Positions 7,278-15,016 of a stretch of DNA of 28,367 nucleotides are shown here, one piece after another. Position numbers and translations under genes: made by a program. Source of the stretch: SKLM01 sp964575455 (GTDB lineage: Bacteria; Chloroflexota; Anaerolineae; B4-G1); assembly GCA_964575455.1 (NCBI GenBank), contig CAZNRX010000051.1, positions 1 through 28,367 on the forward strand. The letters run 5' to 3'. The notes beneath the pieces were generated by a model. That model did no database searches. It worked only from the letters and a program-made list of their open reading frames with translations, and had not been told where the DNA came from. Numbering within the stretch: the first letter of the stretch is position 1; every line of letters begins with the position of its first letter.

Positions 7278-8618
7278 ATGAAACCCAAGATTGTCTTGAT
7301 TGGTGCTGGGAGCGCCATGTTCGGACTTCGCACACTGGGCAGCATCTTTGAGAGCAAGCCACTGGAAGGCAGCACCATCGTGCTCCACGACATCAACTCA
7401 GAGGCCTTGCAGCGCGTCGAGCGCGTCGCGAGGCGCCACGTCCAGGAGCACGACCTGCCGTACACGCTCTCGGCCACCACCTCACGCCGCGAGGCGCTGC
7501 AAGGGGCAACCTTCTGCATCATCTCCATCGAGGTCGGCGACCGCTTCGAGCTATGGCAACAGGACTGGCACATCCCGCAGCAGTATGGATTCCGCCAAGT
7601 CTACGGGGAGAACGGCGGGCCGGGCGGCCTATTCCACTCCCTGCGCATCATTCCGCCAATCCTGGAGATATGCGACGACATCGCCGCCATCTGCCCTGAA
7701 GCCTACGTCTTCAACCTCAGCAACCCTATGAGCCGTATCTGCCTGACGGTGAAGCGGAAGCATCCGGATCTGCGCTTCATCGGGCTCTGCCACGAGATTG
7801 GCTCGCTAGTGGAGCATCTACCCCGCATACTGAAGACGCCCCTGTCGAACCTGTCGTTCCGAGCCGGCGGGCTGAACCACTTCAGCGTCCTGCTCCAGGT
7901 GACCTACAACGACACCGGCGCGGACGCCTACCCGGACGTGCGCAAGAGAGCGCCGGCCTACTTCGCTAACCTGCCCCCGCTTACCCAGCGCCTGGCCGAT
8001 ATGTTCGGCGGCGAAGCGCCGGAGTACGACGAAGAAAGGGCTTGGTCGGACCGGCGCCTGTTCAAGGTGATCCTGGAGCAGTTCGGCTACCTGCCCATCA
8101 CGGACGACAGCCACTTCGGTGAGTACATCCACTGGGCCTACGAAGCAGTCGACCATAAGGCCATCCTGGACTTCTACAACTGGTACACAGGCTGGGCCTC
8201 CCGGCGGGCGGAGATGTCGGACCTCGAGGAACTGCTCGAAGCGGGACACTGGGGCACGGTCCCGATGATGGAGGCCATCATCACCGATTCCGCCTACGAA
8301 GAGCTGGCAGTGAACATCCTCAACGAGGGCCTTATCGACAACTTGCCGCGGGATCTGATCGTGGAGGTTCCGGGACGGGTGGACGGCGATGGGGTGCACG
8401 GGGTGAAGCTCGGCGCGCTGCCCAAGGGGATCGCCGGGCTGATGCGCAATCAGATCGCCACGATGGACCTGACGGCTGAGGCGGTGCTCAGAGGGTCGCG
8501 CGAGATGGCCCTGCAGGCGCTGCTGGTCGACCCGGTCGTCGACAGCGTGGCGCGCGCCAAAGACCTGCTGAACACGATGCTCGATCTACAGAAGCCTCAC
8601 CTGGATTACATCCGCTGA
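7278..8618 (+). CDS. Glycoside hydrolase family 4 (NAD+/metal-dependent glycosidase)
   Basis: This 446-residue GH4 enzyme would cleave glycosides by NAD+-dependent oxidation at C3 followed by elimination, a mechanism unlike that of other glycosidases. The dinucleotide motif IGAGSAMF is at residues 8-15. Asn149-Pro150 (LSNPMSR), the metal ligands Cys171 (GLCHEIG) and His201 (GGLNHF), and NGGPGG (112-117) are all in place. The CH pair and GLNHF sequence resemble the alpha-galactosidase/alpha-glucuronidase side of GH4 more than the 6-phospho-glucosidases, but the substrate is inferred only weakly. The ribosome binding site before ATG 7278 is poor. About 100 bp without a clear promoter separates it from sppA. 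No sugar transporter is adjacent. Confidence 0.88.
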   Translation: MKPKIVLIGAGSAMFGLRTLGSIFESKPLEGSTIVLHDINSEALQRVERVARRHVQEHDLPYTLSATTSRREALQGATFCIISIEVGDRFELWQQDWHIPQQYGFRQVYGENGGPGGLFHSLRIIPPILEICDDIAAICPEAYVFNLSNPMSRICLTVKRKHPDLRFIGLCHEIGSLVEHLPRILKTPLSNLSFRAGGLNHFSVLLQVTYNDTGADAYPDVRKRAPAYFANLPPLTQRLADMFGGEAPEYDEERAWSDRRLFKVILEQFGYLPITDDSHFGEYIHWAYEAVDHKAILDFYNWYTGWASRRAEMSDLEELLEAGHWGTVPMMEAIITDSAYEELAVNILNEGLIDNLPRDLIVEVPGRVDGDGVHGVKLGALPKGIAGLMRNQIATMDLTAEAVLRGSREMALQALLVDPVVDSVARAKDLLNTMLDLQKPHLDYIR

Positions 8619-8689
8619 CATCTTGACAGAGATGACGTAGCTGATCCCAAGTCTGAAAAGTAACCTCATAGAAGAGAAAGGACACACAG

Positions 8690-9034
8690 ATGATCCTGCA
8701 AATCCTGAAGATCATTGGTTGCATCGGCACCATCGGCACGGGGCTGCTGGGGGCGCTGCGGCCCTCGGCCGTGCCGGGGTTCACCGGGCTGGAGACCACC
8801 GGCCCACGCGGCGTGACTGAGATCCGGTCGATATTCGGCGGTTTGTTCATCGGCGTGGGCGCCTTCCCCTTGATCATCGGTGCACCAGCGACATACCATA
8901 TGCTGGGCGTGATGTACCTCGCCATCGCCGTTGTCCGTTTCGTATCGATGCTGGTCGACGGATCGCTAAACGAACCGTCCAACCTGATCAGCTTAGCGGT
9001 GGAGATCGTCTTCGGCATTGTGCTGGTGCTATGA
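8690..9034 (+). CDS. Small DUF4345-like four-helix membrane protein
   Basis: This 114-residue, very hydrophobic protein has about four transmembrane stretches (about 1-25, 47-65, 67-88, 95-114). The central block TGPRGVTEIRSIFGGLFIGVG, with its charged R-G-x-x-E-I-R-S patch between helices, is what I associate with DUF4345-type proteins. The family function is unknown. Start ATG 8690 follows AGAAAGGA at about 8676. It follows the GH4 gene by 71 bp and precedes the amphi-Trp gene by 74 bp, all on the + strand, so it may be transcribed with either. The assignment rests on remembered family character, not an alignment. Confidence 0.72.
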   Translation: MILQILKIIGCIGTIGTGLLGALRPSAVPGFTGLETTGPRGVTEIRSIFGGLFIGVGAFPLIIGAPATYHMLGVMYLAIAVVRFVSMLVDGSLNEPSNLISLAVEIVFGIVLVL

Positions 9035-9108
9035 TCGTAGACGTGGGAGAGCCGGCATCATTACATCCTGAGCCTCTGAGATAGAATCTACTGAAGGGAG
9101 ATAGGACC

Positions 9109-9381
9109 ATGGCAAAGAAGAACAACCTGATCAAGACCGAAGAGCGAAGAAGTGTCCAGGACGTTGCCGCCTTCCTGCGGCAGCTGGCGGATCGATTGGA
9201 GCAAAACGAGATCACGCTACAGCGCGGCGACGAGGAAATCAGAATCGAGCTTCCAAATCGCGTCACGTTCAAAGTGAAGGCGAAGGAGAAGATCAAGAAA
9301 CAGAAGACCAAGTACCAGTTCAAGTTGACGCTCAAATGGAAGGACGGGGACAAAGCGGAGAACTTCGTGAGAGTGGCGTAG
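9109..9381 (+). CDS. Amphi-Trp domain protein
   Basis: This 90-residue protein starts with a lysine-rich segment (MAKKNNLIKTEERR). A short helix follows (VQDVAAFLRQLADRLEQNE, residues 17-35), then alternating beta strands ending LTLKWKDGDKAE. Helix, glycine turn, amphipathic strands and a closing Trp are the features of the amphi-Trp domain, a small family of unknown function common in halophilic archaea and scattered bacteria. The AAGGGAGATAGG leader fixes ATG 9109. It is very rich in Lys (about 17 of 90) and charged overall, with no membrane segment, so it should be soluble. It sits 54 bp before the unrecognised 257-residue gene, and the two may form a functional pair. Confidence 0.75.
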   Translation: MAKKNNLIKTEERRSVQDVAAFLRQLADRLEQNEITLQRGDEEIRIELPNRVTFKVKAKEKIKKQKTKYQFKLTLKWKDGDKAENFVRVA

Positions 9382-9435
9382 CATGGTCAACATACCTGAT
9401 GGAGAAAGACGTTTACAGAGAATGAGAGGAGGGCG

Positions 9436-10209
9436 ATGTCCAGAGATATTCATCTATACCTTTCGCTGATACCGGAAGCTTTGATTGCCTCGATGCTCAC
9501 GCCCGAGGAGTTCGGCGTCTATTACGCCGTCGGGACAGCCAAGAAGGCCCGTGGGCAGGCTATCTTCTTCGAGATCGATCCTGACTTCCGACACGACTAC
9601 TTCCGTATTGAGGAGGGCATCAGCCGCTGCGTGCCCCACGAGGACGGAAGCCCCAAGGCCTCCATCTACATCTCCGTCTACCGGGTGCTGGAACACGTGA
9701 CGCTCGACGCAATCAAGAGGCTTTACCTGGTGACCCAGGATGGGCGCGTCCTGGGGCTCGACGCGATCAAGAGGCTGCCGGAAGAGAGGAAGGTCCTCCA
9801 TCTCTATCAGGAGATTGCGCCGGTGAATCCACTGGTTGTCAGCTCCCTCGGCCCCAAGTCGTTCTACGGGTTGATTGTCAAGAATCCCAACATCCTTCTG
9901 CGCCTGCCGGCGATCTGCTTTGCGGAGCTACGTCTCGGTGAGCTGGCGGAAGATCCGGAGCACGGCAACGTGGGGGATCTACCCTATTCGCGGGTCGAGC
10001 ATCTGCGTCAATGCCTGACGGCACTAGCAACCAAGACGGTCGACGCGAAGATGGTCAACCGCACCGAGCCGGCCACGTTCTCCTACCGCACCATCAAGAC
10101 TGGCATCTTCGTGGGGAACGAAGCGGACCTGGTCTTCTTCCCATTCCCCTCGCCGCAGGAGCTGCGAGCCGATCACTACCGTTGGTGGCGTTCAGCGTGG
10201 TGTGTGTAG
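9436..10209 (+). CDS. Conserved-looking protein of unknown function, 257 aa
   Basis: I do not recognise this family. The reading frame has normal codon use and a good start (AGAGGAGGGCG at 9424-9434, ATG 9436). The product looks soluble, with no signal peptide or membrane helix. The N-terminus reads LYLSLIPEALIASMLTPEEFGVYYAVGT. A His/Asp/Phe-rich segment follows (EIDPDFRHDYFRIEEGISRC, 46-65). The peptide LDAIKRL occurs twice (residues 90-96 and 108-114). The C-terminus is rich in aromatic and basic residues (DHYRWWRSAWCV). It lies between the amphi-Trp gene and hppA (36 bp downstream) and is probably in one transcript with them. A role linked to the amphi-Trp protein or to hppA is inferred from position only. 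Confidence 0.7.
   Translation: MSRDIHLYLSLIPEALIASMLTPEEFGVYYAVGTAKKARGQAIFFEIDPDFRHDYFRIEEGISRCVPHEDGSPKASIYISVYRVLEHVTLDAIKRLYLVTQDGRVLGLDAIKRLPEERKVLHLYQEIAPVNPLVVSSLGPKSFYGLIVKNPNILLRLPAICFAELRLGELAEDPEHGNVGDLPYSRVEHLRQCLTALATKTVDAKMVNRTEPATFSYRTIKTGIFVGNEADLVFFPFPSPQELRADHYRWWRSAWCV
9703..9776 (+). repeat. Intragenic 20-bp direct repeat, 54 bp apart
   Basis: CTCGACGCAATCAAGAGGCT (9703-9722) recurs at 9757-9776 with a single A-to-G difference. The offset is 54 bp, exactly 18 codons, so the reading frame is kept and the peptide LDAIKRL is duplicated. The sequences between and after the copies are not repeated. Confidence 0.85.
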
Positions 10210-10245
10210 AGCGCCTTCAGCAATCCAAGAAGAGGAGAGGATAGA

Positions 10246-12333
10246 ATGAAGCTAGACCCCCCAGTTTTGACCAGCGTCACATTGTTCGCCGGTCTGCTCT
10301 CGGTAGGCGTCGCCGTATGGCTGTATCGTTGGGTGCGGCGGCAGGATCCCGGGTCCGAGAGGGCCAAGGAGGTCGCATCCTGGATCCGTGAGGGCGCCCG
10401 GACCTACCTGCGCCGTCTCTACGTGGCCCTCACGCTGGTGGCATTAGGCATGGGCTTTATCATCGCCGTCGTCTTCGCCTTCGACATTGAGCACCTGGGC
10501 ACCAAAGCCGTCACCGTCGCGCCGGGGCGCGGCTTTGGCATGGCAGTGGCCTTCGTCGCTGGCGCGCTCTGCTCCGCCGTCGCCGGCTACATGGGTATGA
10601 GCATCGCCGTGGAGGCTAACGTGCGCAGCGCGACAGCGGCTCAGGAGAGCTTGAGCAGTGCCTTCAAGGTGGCCTTCTACGCTGGATCGGTGATGGGGCT
10701 GGCCATGGTGGGCCTGGCCGTCGTCGGCATGAGCACCATCTATCTGCTGACCAGCGACCCAGAGATCATCCTGGGCTTCAGCTTCGGGGCATCGGCGTTA
10801 GCCCTCCTGGCTAAGGCGGGCGGCGGGATCTACACCAAGACGGCGGACATCGCAGCCGATCTGGTGGGCAAAGTCGAAATTGGCATCCCGGAGGATGACC
10901 CGCGAAACCCCGCGGTGGTGGCCGACAACGTCGGCGACAATGTGGGCGACGTGGCTGGCATGGGAGCTGACGTATTCGACAGCTACGTGGCCAGCACAGT
11001 AGCGGCGATGCTTCTGGCCGCTTCGATATTCGCCGGGGATGCAGCCGGGCAGATGCGTCACGTGCTGTTCCCGCTGATGCTCTGCACGCTGGGCATCGTG
11101 GCGTCGTTAGTCGGGATATGGTTCGTACGCGTGGACGAAGGGGGCAGCCCTGGTCGTGCACTCAACAGCGGGACGATCATCACTTGTGGGATCTTCGCCG
11201 TGCTAGCCGCCGCGCTGGTTCTGATGGGCGGGTATAACCTGGGCCTGCTCTGGGCGACCTTGGCTGGACTGATCACCGGCGTGGTGATCGGTTTCACCTC
11301 CGACTACTACACGTCGGCGCGGTTCCGACCGGTGGTTGAGACCGCTCGCGTCTCCGGATCCGGCGCAGCGATCAACATCATCACTGGCTTCAGCTACGGG
11401 CTGGTCAGCATCGTGCCATCCATCGTCGGCATCGTGCTGGCGACGCTCCTCTCCTTCTACCTGACCGAGTTGTCGGGCATGAGTGGCATCTACGGCGTGG
11501 GCATCAGCGCCGTGGGGATGCTCTCCATCAGCGGGATGATCGTCTCGTCTGATGCGTACGGCCCTATTGTGGACAACGCGCGAGGCATCGCTGAGATGGC
11601 CGGTATGTCGCAGGAGGTGGTCGACACAACCGACGTGCTCGACGCGGCAGGCAACACAGCGAAGGCCATCACCAAGGGGTTTGCCATCAGCGCTGCCGCA
11701 CTCACCGTGCTGGCGCTGTTCGCCGCCTACGCGGAGGTGGTGGGAGCGCGGGGCATCGAGCTGGTCATCAGCCTGCGAAACCCCGTTGTCGTGGCCGGCG
11801 TCCTGCTGGGAGCGGTGACCCCACCGCTCTTCAGCGCTCTGACGATGCTGTCGGTCACCGACAACGCCTTCGACATGATTGAGGAGGTGCGCCGCCAGTT
11901 CGAGGAGCGACCGGGCATCCTGGCCGGGACGGAGCCACCGGACTACGCAGCGTGTGTGGCGCTGGCCGCTCAGGGCGCCCTGGCCTCGCTGGTCTGGCCC
12001 GCGTTCTTGGCCGTGGCCCTGCCGCTGCTGGTAGGCTTCGTGCTCGGCCCAGAGGCGCTGGGGGGCTTCCTGGGAGGAAGCATCTTCACCGGCGTGATCT
12101 TTGCCCTGCTGATGTCGAACGCCGGCGGGCTGTGGGATAACGCGAAGAAGTACATTGAGAGCGGGAAATTCGGCGGTCTGGGCTCCGATGCCCACAGGGC
12201 TGGCGTGGTGGGCGACACCGTCGGCGATCCATTCAAGGACACCGCCGGCCCCTCGCTCAACACGCTGATCACAGTGATGTCCCTGGTGTCGTCCCTCTTC
12301 GCCCCCATCATCGCTGCGTTACATCTGTTCTAA
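10246..12333 (+). CDS. hppA: Membrane-bound H+-translocating pyrophosphatase, K+-independent type
   Basis: This 695-residue integral membrane pump hydrolyses pyrophosphate and moves H+ across the membrane, with about 16 transmembrane helices. The catalytic loops are complete: DIAADLVGKVEIGIPEDDP (201-219), DNVGDNVGDVAGMGADVFDSY (227-247), and in the C-terminal third DNAKKYIE and GDTVGDPFKDTAGPSLN. The subclass signature reads GNTAKAITKG (469-478). Lys473 and Thr476 occupy the positions (460 and 463 in published numbering) where K+-dependent enzymes have Ala and Gly/Ala, so this should be the K+-independent proton pump. ATG 10246 follows AGAGGAGAGG. It recovers energy from PPi released by biosynthesis; PRPP-consuming reactions supply such PPi, although prs itself makes none. 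Two inverted repeats follow the gene. Confidence 0.96.
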   Translation: MKLDPPVLTSVTLFAGLLSVGVAVWLYRWVRRQDPGSERAKEVASWIREGARTYLRRLYVALTLVALGMGFIIAVVFAFDIEHLGTKAVTVAPGRGFGMAVAFVAGALCSAVAGYMGMSIAVEANVRSATAAQESLSSAFKVAFYAGSVMGLAMVGLAVVGMSTIYLLTSDPEIILGFSFGASALALLAKAGGGIYTKTADIAADLVGKVEIGIPEDDPRNPAVVADNVGDNVGDVAGMGADVFDSYVASTVAAMLLAASIFAGDAAGQMRHVLFPLMLCTLGIVASLVGIWFVRVDEGGSPGRALNSGTIITCGIFAVLAAALVLMGGYNLGLLWATLAGLITGVVIGFTSDYYTSARFRPVVETARVSGSGAAINIITGFSYGLVSIVPSIVGIVLATLLSFYLTELSGMSGIYGVGISAVGMLSISGMIVSSDAYGPIVDNARGIAEMAGMSQEVVDTTDVLDAAGNTAKAITKGFAISAAALTVLALFAAYAEVVGARGIELVISLRNPVVVAGVLLGAVTPPLFSALTMLSVTDNAFDMIEEVRRQFEERPGILAGTEPPDYAACVALAAQGALASLVWPAFLAVALPLLVGFVLGPEALGGFLGGSIFTGVIFALLMSNAGGLWDNAKKYIESGKFGGLGSDAHRAGVVGDTVGDPFKDTAGPSLNTLITVMSLVSSLFAPIIAALHLF

Positions 12334-12406
12334 CGCACTACGGGCGTCGCGACGTCAGCGCTGTTGACGGAGGGGTAACTGCTCACCTACTGCTCCCAGC
12401 GGACCT

Positions 12407-12432
12407 GGGTTTGGGTCACTTGACCCCAACCC
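12407..12432 (+). terminator. Hairpin after hppA
   Basis: GGGTTTGGGTCA (12407-12418) pairs with TGACCCCAACCC (12421-12432), with one mismatch and a CT loop. It lies 74 bp past the hppA stop. There is no T-run, so it could be a factor-assisted terminator or a 3'-end protecting stem. Confidence 0.6.
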
Positions 12433-12471
12433 GTGATCCACGACATTGGACGCGAAACCGCTGGATCACGG
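12431..12471. repeat. 10-bp perfect inverted repeat next to the hppA hairpin
   Basis: CCGTGATCCA (12431-12440) and TGGATCACGG (12462-12471) are perfect reverse complements around a 21-bp spacer. The left arm shares two bases with the preceding hairpin, so the two structures are back to back. The right arm lies about 70 bp before the flavoprotein start, so it may be an operator for that gene or part of a two-stem terminator. Confidence 0.6.
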
Positions 12472-12540
12472 CTTAGCTACGCACGCTAGTCCGACTGGAG
12501 CGTACGTGCATTAAGGTGAATGGTTACACGGAGGGAAGGC

Positions 12541-13620
12541 GTGATAGCAAAGAGAAAGGACCAGACGATAGAGACAGACGTAGCCGTTGTGGGAGGCGGA
12601 CCGATCGGTCTGGAGCTGGCGGCCGCGCTCCAGGAGGTGGGCCTCGACTACCACCTGTTCGAAGCTCAGCAGATCGGTCACACCATCTCGACGTGGCCCC
12701 GGCACACGCACTTCTACAGCACCGCCGAGCGGATCGCCATCGCGGGCGTACCGATCCCCTTCGCCGATCACGCCCACATCACGGGCGAGCAGTACCTGGC
12801 CTACCTGCGCGCCATCGTCCAGCAGCTCAACCTGCGGATCAACGCCTACGAGCGGGTGGTCACCCTGGGAAGATCAGGAGATGGGTTCGAGCTGTGCACT
12901 GAGATACGGACAGTAGAGCACGTGTACGAGGCCCAGAACGTAGTGTTGGCCATCGGCGACATGGCATCCGCGAACAAGCTCGGCATTCCGGGCGAGGACC
13001 TTCCCCACGTGACCCATCAATTGGACGATCCCCATCGCTACTTCGCTCAAGAGCTGCTGGTAGTGGGCGGCGGGAACTCGGCGCTCGAATTCGGCGCCCG
13101 CTGCTGGCGAGCGGGCGCCGAGGTGACGCTCAGCTACCGCCGGCCCAAGTTCAATCCGCTCTTCGTCAAATCCGCTCTGATGGAGGACTTCAGGACGCTG
13201 GCGCGGGAGGAGAAGATCGCCTTCCTGCCGCGAACGGCACCTGTTGAGATCGGGCCGCAGTATGTCACGCTGGCGCCGACCCGCGACGGGGAGCCAACCG
13301 ACGGAAAGCGGACGCAGCAGAGGGCCGATTTCGTGCTACTGTGCACGGGCTATCGGGCGGACCTGAGCCTCTTCGAGCGGGTCGGCGTGACATTAGAAGA
13401 ACCGGGGCGCGTACCGCGCTTCGATCCCGAGACGATGGAGACGGACGTGCCCGGCCTCTACGTAGCGGGCACCGCAGCTAACGGTGACCGAGGGCGTCAC
13501 AAGCTGTTCATCGAGACGACGCACCACCACGTGACGAAGATCGTGAAGGATATCAGCGGCGAGGAGCCGACGCGGGTCAATACTCTCGTGCCAGAGGGAC
13601 CTGAGGACTTCTCGATCTGA
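12541..13620 (+). CDS. YpdA-like FAD/NAD(P)H oxidoreductase lacking the YpdA cysteine
   Basis: This protein of about 359 residues belongs to the two-Rossmann pyridine-nucleotide oxidoreductases and resembles YpdA/Bdr, the bacillithiol-disulfide reductase. FAD is bound by VVGGGPIGLE (residues 16-25) and NAD(P)H by VVGGGNSALEFGAR (about 174-187). The block STWPRHTHFYSTAERIAI, the lead-in PGEDLPHVTH and the C-terminal DPETMETDVPGLYVAGT are YpdA-like. The residue after GGGP, Cys14 in Staphylococcus YpdA and needed for its activity, is Ile22 here, and no CxxC is present. I prefer GTG 12541, which follows GGAGGG by five bases. ATG 12520 would add seven residues but has no well-spaced site. Its substrate is uncertain. 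Confidence 0.82.
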   Translation: MIAKRKDQTIETDVAVVGGGPIGLELAAALQEVGLDYHLFEAQQIGHTISTWPRHTHFYSTAERIAIAGVPIPFADHAHITGEQYLAYLRAIVQQLNLRINAYERVVTLGRSGDGFELCTEIRTVEHVYEAQNVVLAIGDMASANKLGIPGEDLPHVTHQLDDPHRYFAQELLVVGGGNSALEFGARCWRAGAEVTLSYRRPKFNPLFVKSALMEDFRTLAREEKIAFLPRTAPVEIGPQYVTLAPTRDGEPTDGKRTQQRADFVLLCTGYRADLSLFERVGVTLEEPGRVPRFDPETMETDVPGLYVAGTAANGDRGRHKLFIETTHHHVTKIVKDISGEEPTRVNTLVPEGPEDFSI

Positions 13621-13720
13621 GCCCCCTGCCAAACAAACCGTCCCCTCCGTCAAGCGCGACGAGATCGAACAGACACCTGCCACCTTGACGCCATGCCGCT
13701 TCGTGGTAGACTGAGGAGCT

Positions 13721-15016
13721 ATGACAACATCATCCGCTTCCACGCCCCCCAACTACCGCCGGAACTTCCTTGCCTTTGTTATCGATTACGTCTTCTTCGG
13801 CATAGCCGTCTCCTTCGCCAAGCCAGATAGTGTGCTCCCGGCTTTCGTGCGCCAGTTCACGCGGTCGGCGCCGGTGATCGGTCTGGTATCGACGGTATGG
13901 AACGGCTGCTGGCTCCTCCCCCAGGTCCTCTCAGCGCGTTGGATCAGCGATAAGCCGCGCAAGAAGCCCTACTTGATGGCCGGATCGAGCGGACGGATCG
14001 CGTTCTGGATCGTGGCCCTGGCCCTTTGGCTTGGCCTGGCCCAGTATACCAGCACGATGCTGCTCGTCTTCTTCGCCTGCCTGGGTCTGTTCACGCTGAC
14101 CGACGGTCTGGCGAGCATCGCCTGGTTCGACATGCTGGCGCGCGCCATTCCGGTGAAACGACGGGGACGGCTGATGGGCACAGCCCAGATCGTTAGCGGG
14201 CTGGCCGGCCTGGGCGTGGGCCTGGTGATCAGCCGCATTCTGGAGAGCGCTCGGTTCCCCTTTCCCAACGACTACGCGCTGATCTTCACGCTGACCGGCG
14301 TGGCCTTCATCCCCTCCACCGTGGCCCTCATCATGCTGCGAGAGACCGGGACCGACATGGCGGAGGAGGCACAGGCTGGTCGCCGCCGAAACGGGTGGCT
14401 CACACCCTTGCTGGACGACCCGACCTTCCGTCAGCTGATGGTATGTCGCGTTCTGGTGGGTATGGTCTCGCTGGTGACCCCGTTCTACGTCGTCCACGCC
14501 ACCGACGTCCTGAATCTGTCCCAGGTGGTCGTGGGCAGCTTCGTGGCCGCCCAACAAGTGGCGGGCGTCGCATCCGGCGCACTGCTTGGCCTGGTCAGCG
14601 ACCGCTGGGGACCGCGCTACACCATTCGCATCGGCAGCGCCCTCTCCATCATCGGACCGCTGTTCGCCCTGGTGGCACACCTGGCTGATGGAAGCCTGCT
14701 CGTCCGGGCCTACCCCCTGGTGTACGTCGCCCTCGGGGTCCATCAGAGCTCCACCATGCTCGGCTTCTACAACTATCTGCTGGAGATTGCGCCCGACGCC
14801 GTCCGACCGTCCTACATCGGCTTGGGCAACACCACTATGGGCGTGCTGACGCTGGCGCCCACGGTTGGGGGGTGGCTGCTGGAGGCGACCTCCTATACCA
14901 CGCTCTTCGCCATCACGACCGGTCTAGCGTCGCTGGGATTCCTGTTGGCGCTGCGCCTCAGCTCCCCCTCGGAGCCAAGCCCTGAGGTCACGGCCTTCAG
15001 AGAACATCACCCGTGA
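13721..15016 (+). CDS. Major facilitator superfamily transporter
   Basis: This 431-residue protein has about 12 predicted membrane helices and a conserved interhelix loop, SARWISDKPRKKPYLMAG (about 71-88). That is an MFS loop-2-like motif with the basic cluster between helices 2 and 3. A matching second-half loop, LLGLVSDRWGPRYTIRIG, is seen near residue 290. The hydrophilic central loop (DMAEEAQAGRRRNGW) separates two six-helix halves. The substrate cannot be told; drug, sugar or metabolite efflux are all possible. ATG 13721 follows GAGGAG. The gene ends by overlapping the next start by 4 bp (GTGA), so the two proteins are translationally coupled and probably work together. Confidence 0.88.
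   Translation: MTTSSASTPPNYRRNFLAFVIDYVFFGIAVSFAKPDSVLPAFVRQFTRSAPVIGLVSTVWNGCWLLPQVLSARWISDKPRKKPYLMAGSSGRIAFWIVALALWLGLAQYTSTMLLVFFACLGLFTLTDGLASIAWFDMLARAIPVKRRGRLMGTAQIVSGLAGLGVGLVISRILESARFPFPNDYALIFTLTGVAFIPSTVALIMLRETGTDMAEEAQAGRRRNGWLTPLLDDPTFRQLMVCRVLVGMVSLVTPFYVVHATDVLNLSQVVVGSFVAAQQVAGVASGALLGLVSDRWGPRYTIRIGSALSIIGPLFALVAHLADGSLLVRAYPLVYVALGVHQSSTMLGFYNYLLEIAPDAVRPSYIGLGNTTMGVLTLAPTVGGWLLEATSYTTLFAITTGLASLGFLLALRLSSPSEPSPEVTAFREHHP

Noticed and set aside
11203..12195. 330-codon - strand open frame opposite hppA
   Set aside because: Low-complexity His/Gln/Gly-rich translation, antisense to a clearly conserved membrane pump.
13685..13712. Promoter-like TTGACG-N16-TAGACT before the MFS gene
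   Set aside because: It would place the transcript start inside or after the gene's own ribosome binding site, so it is unlikely to be used for this gene.
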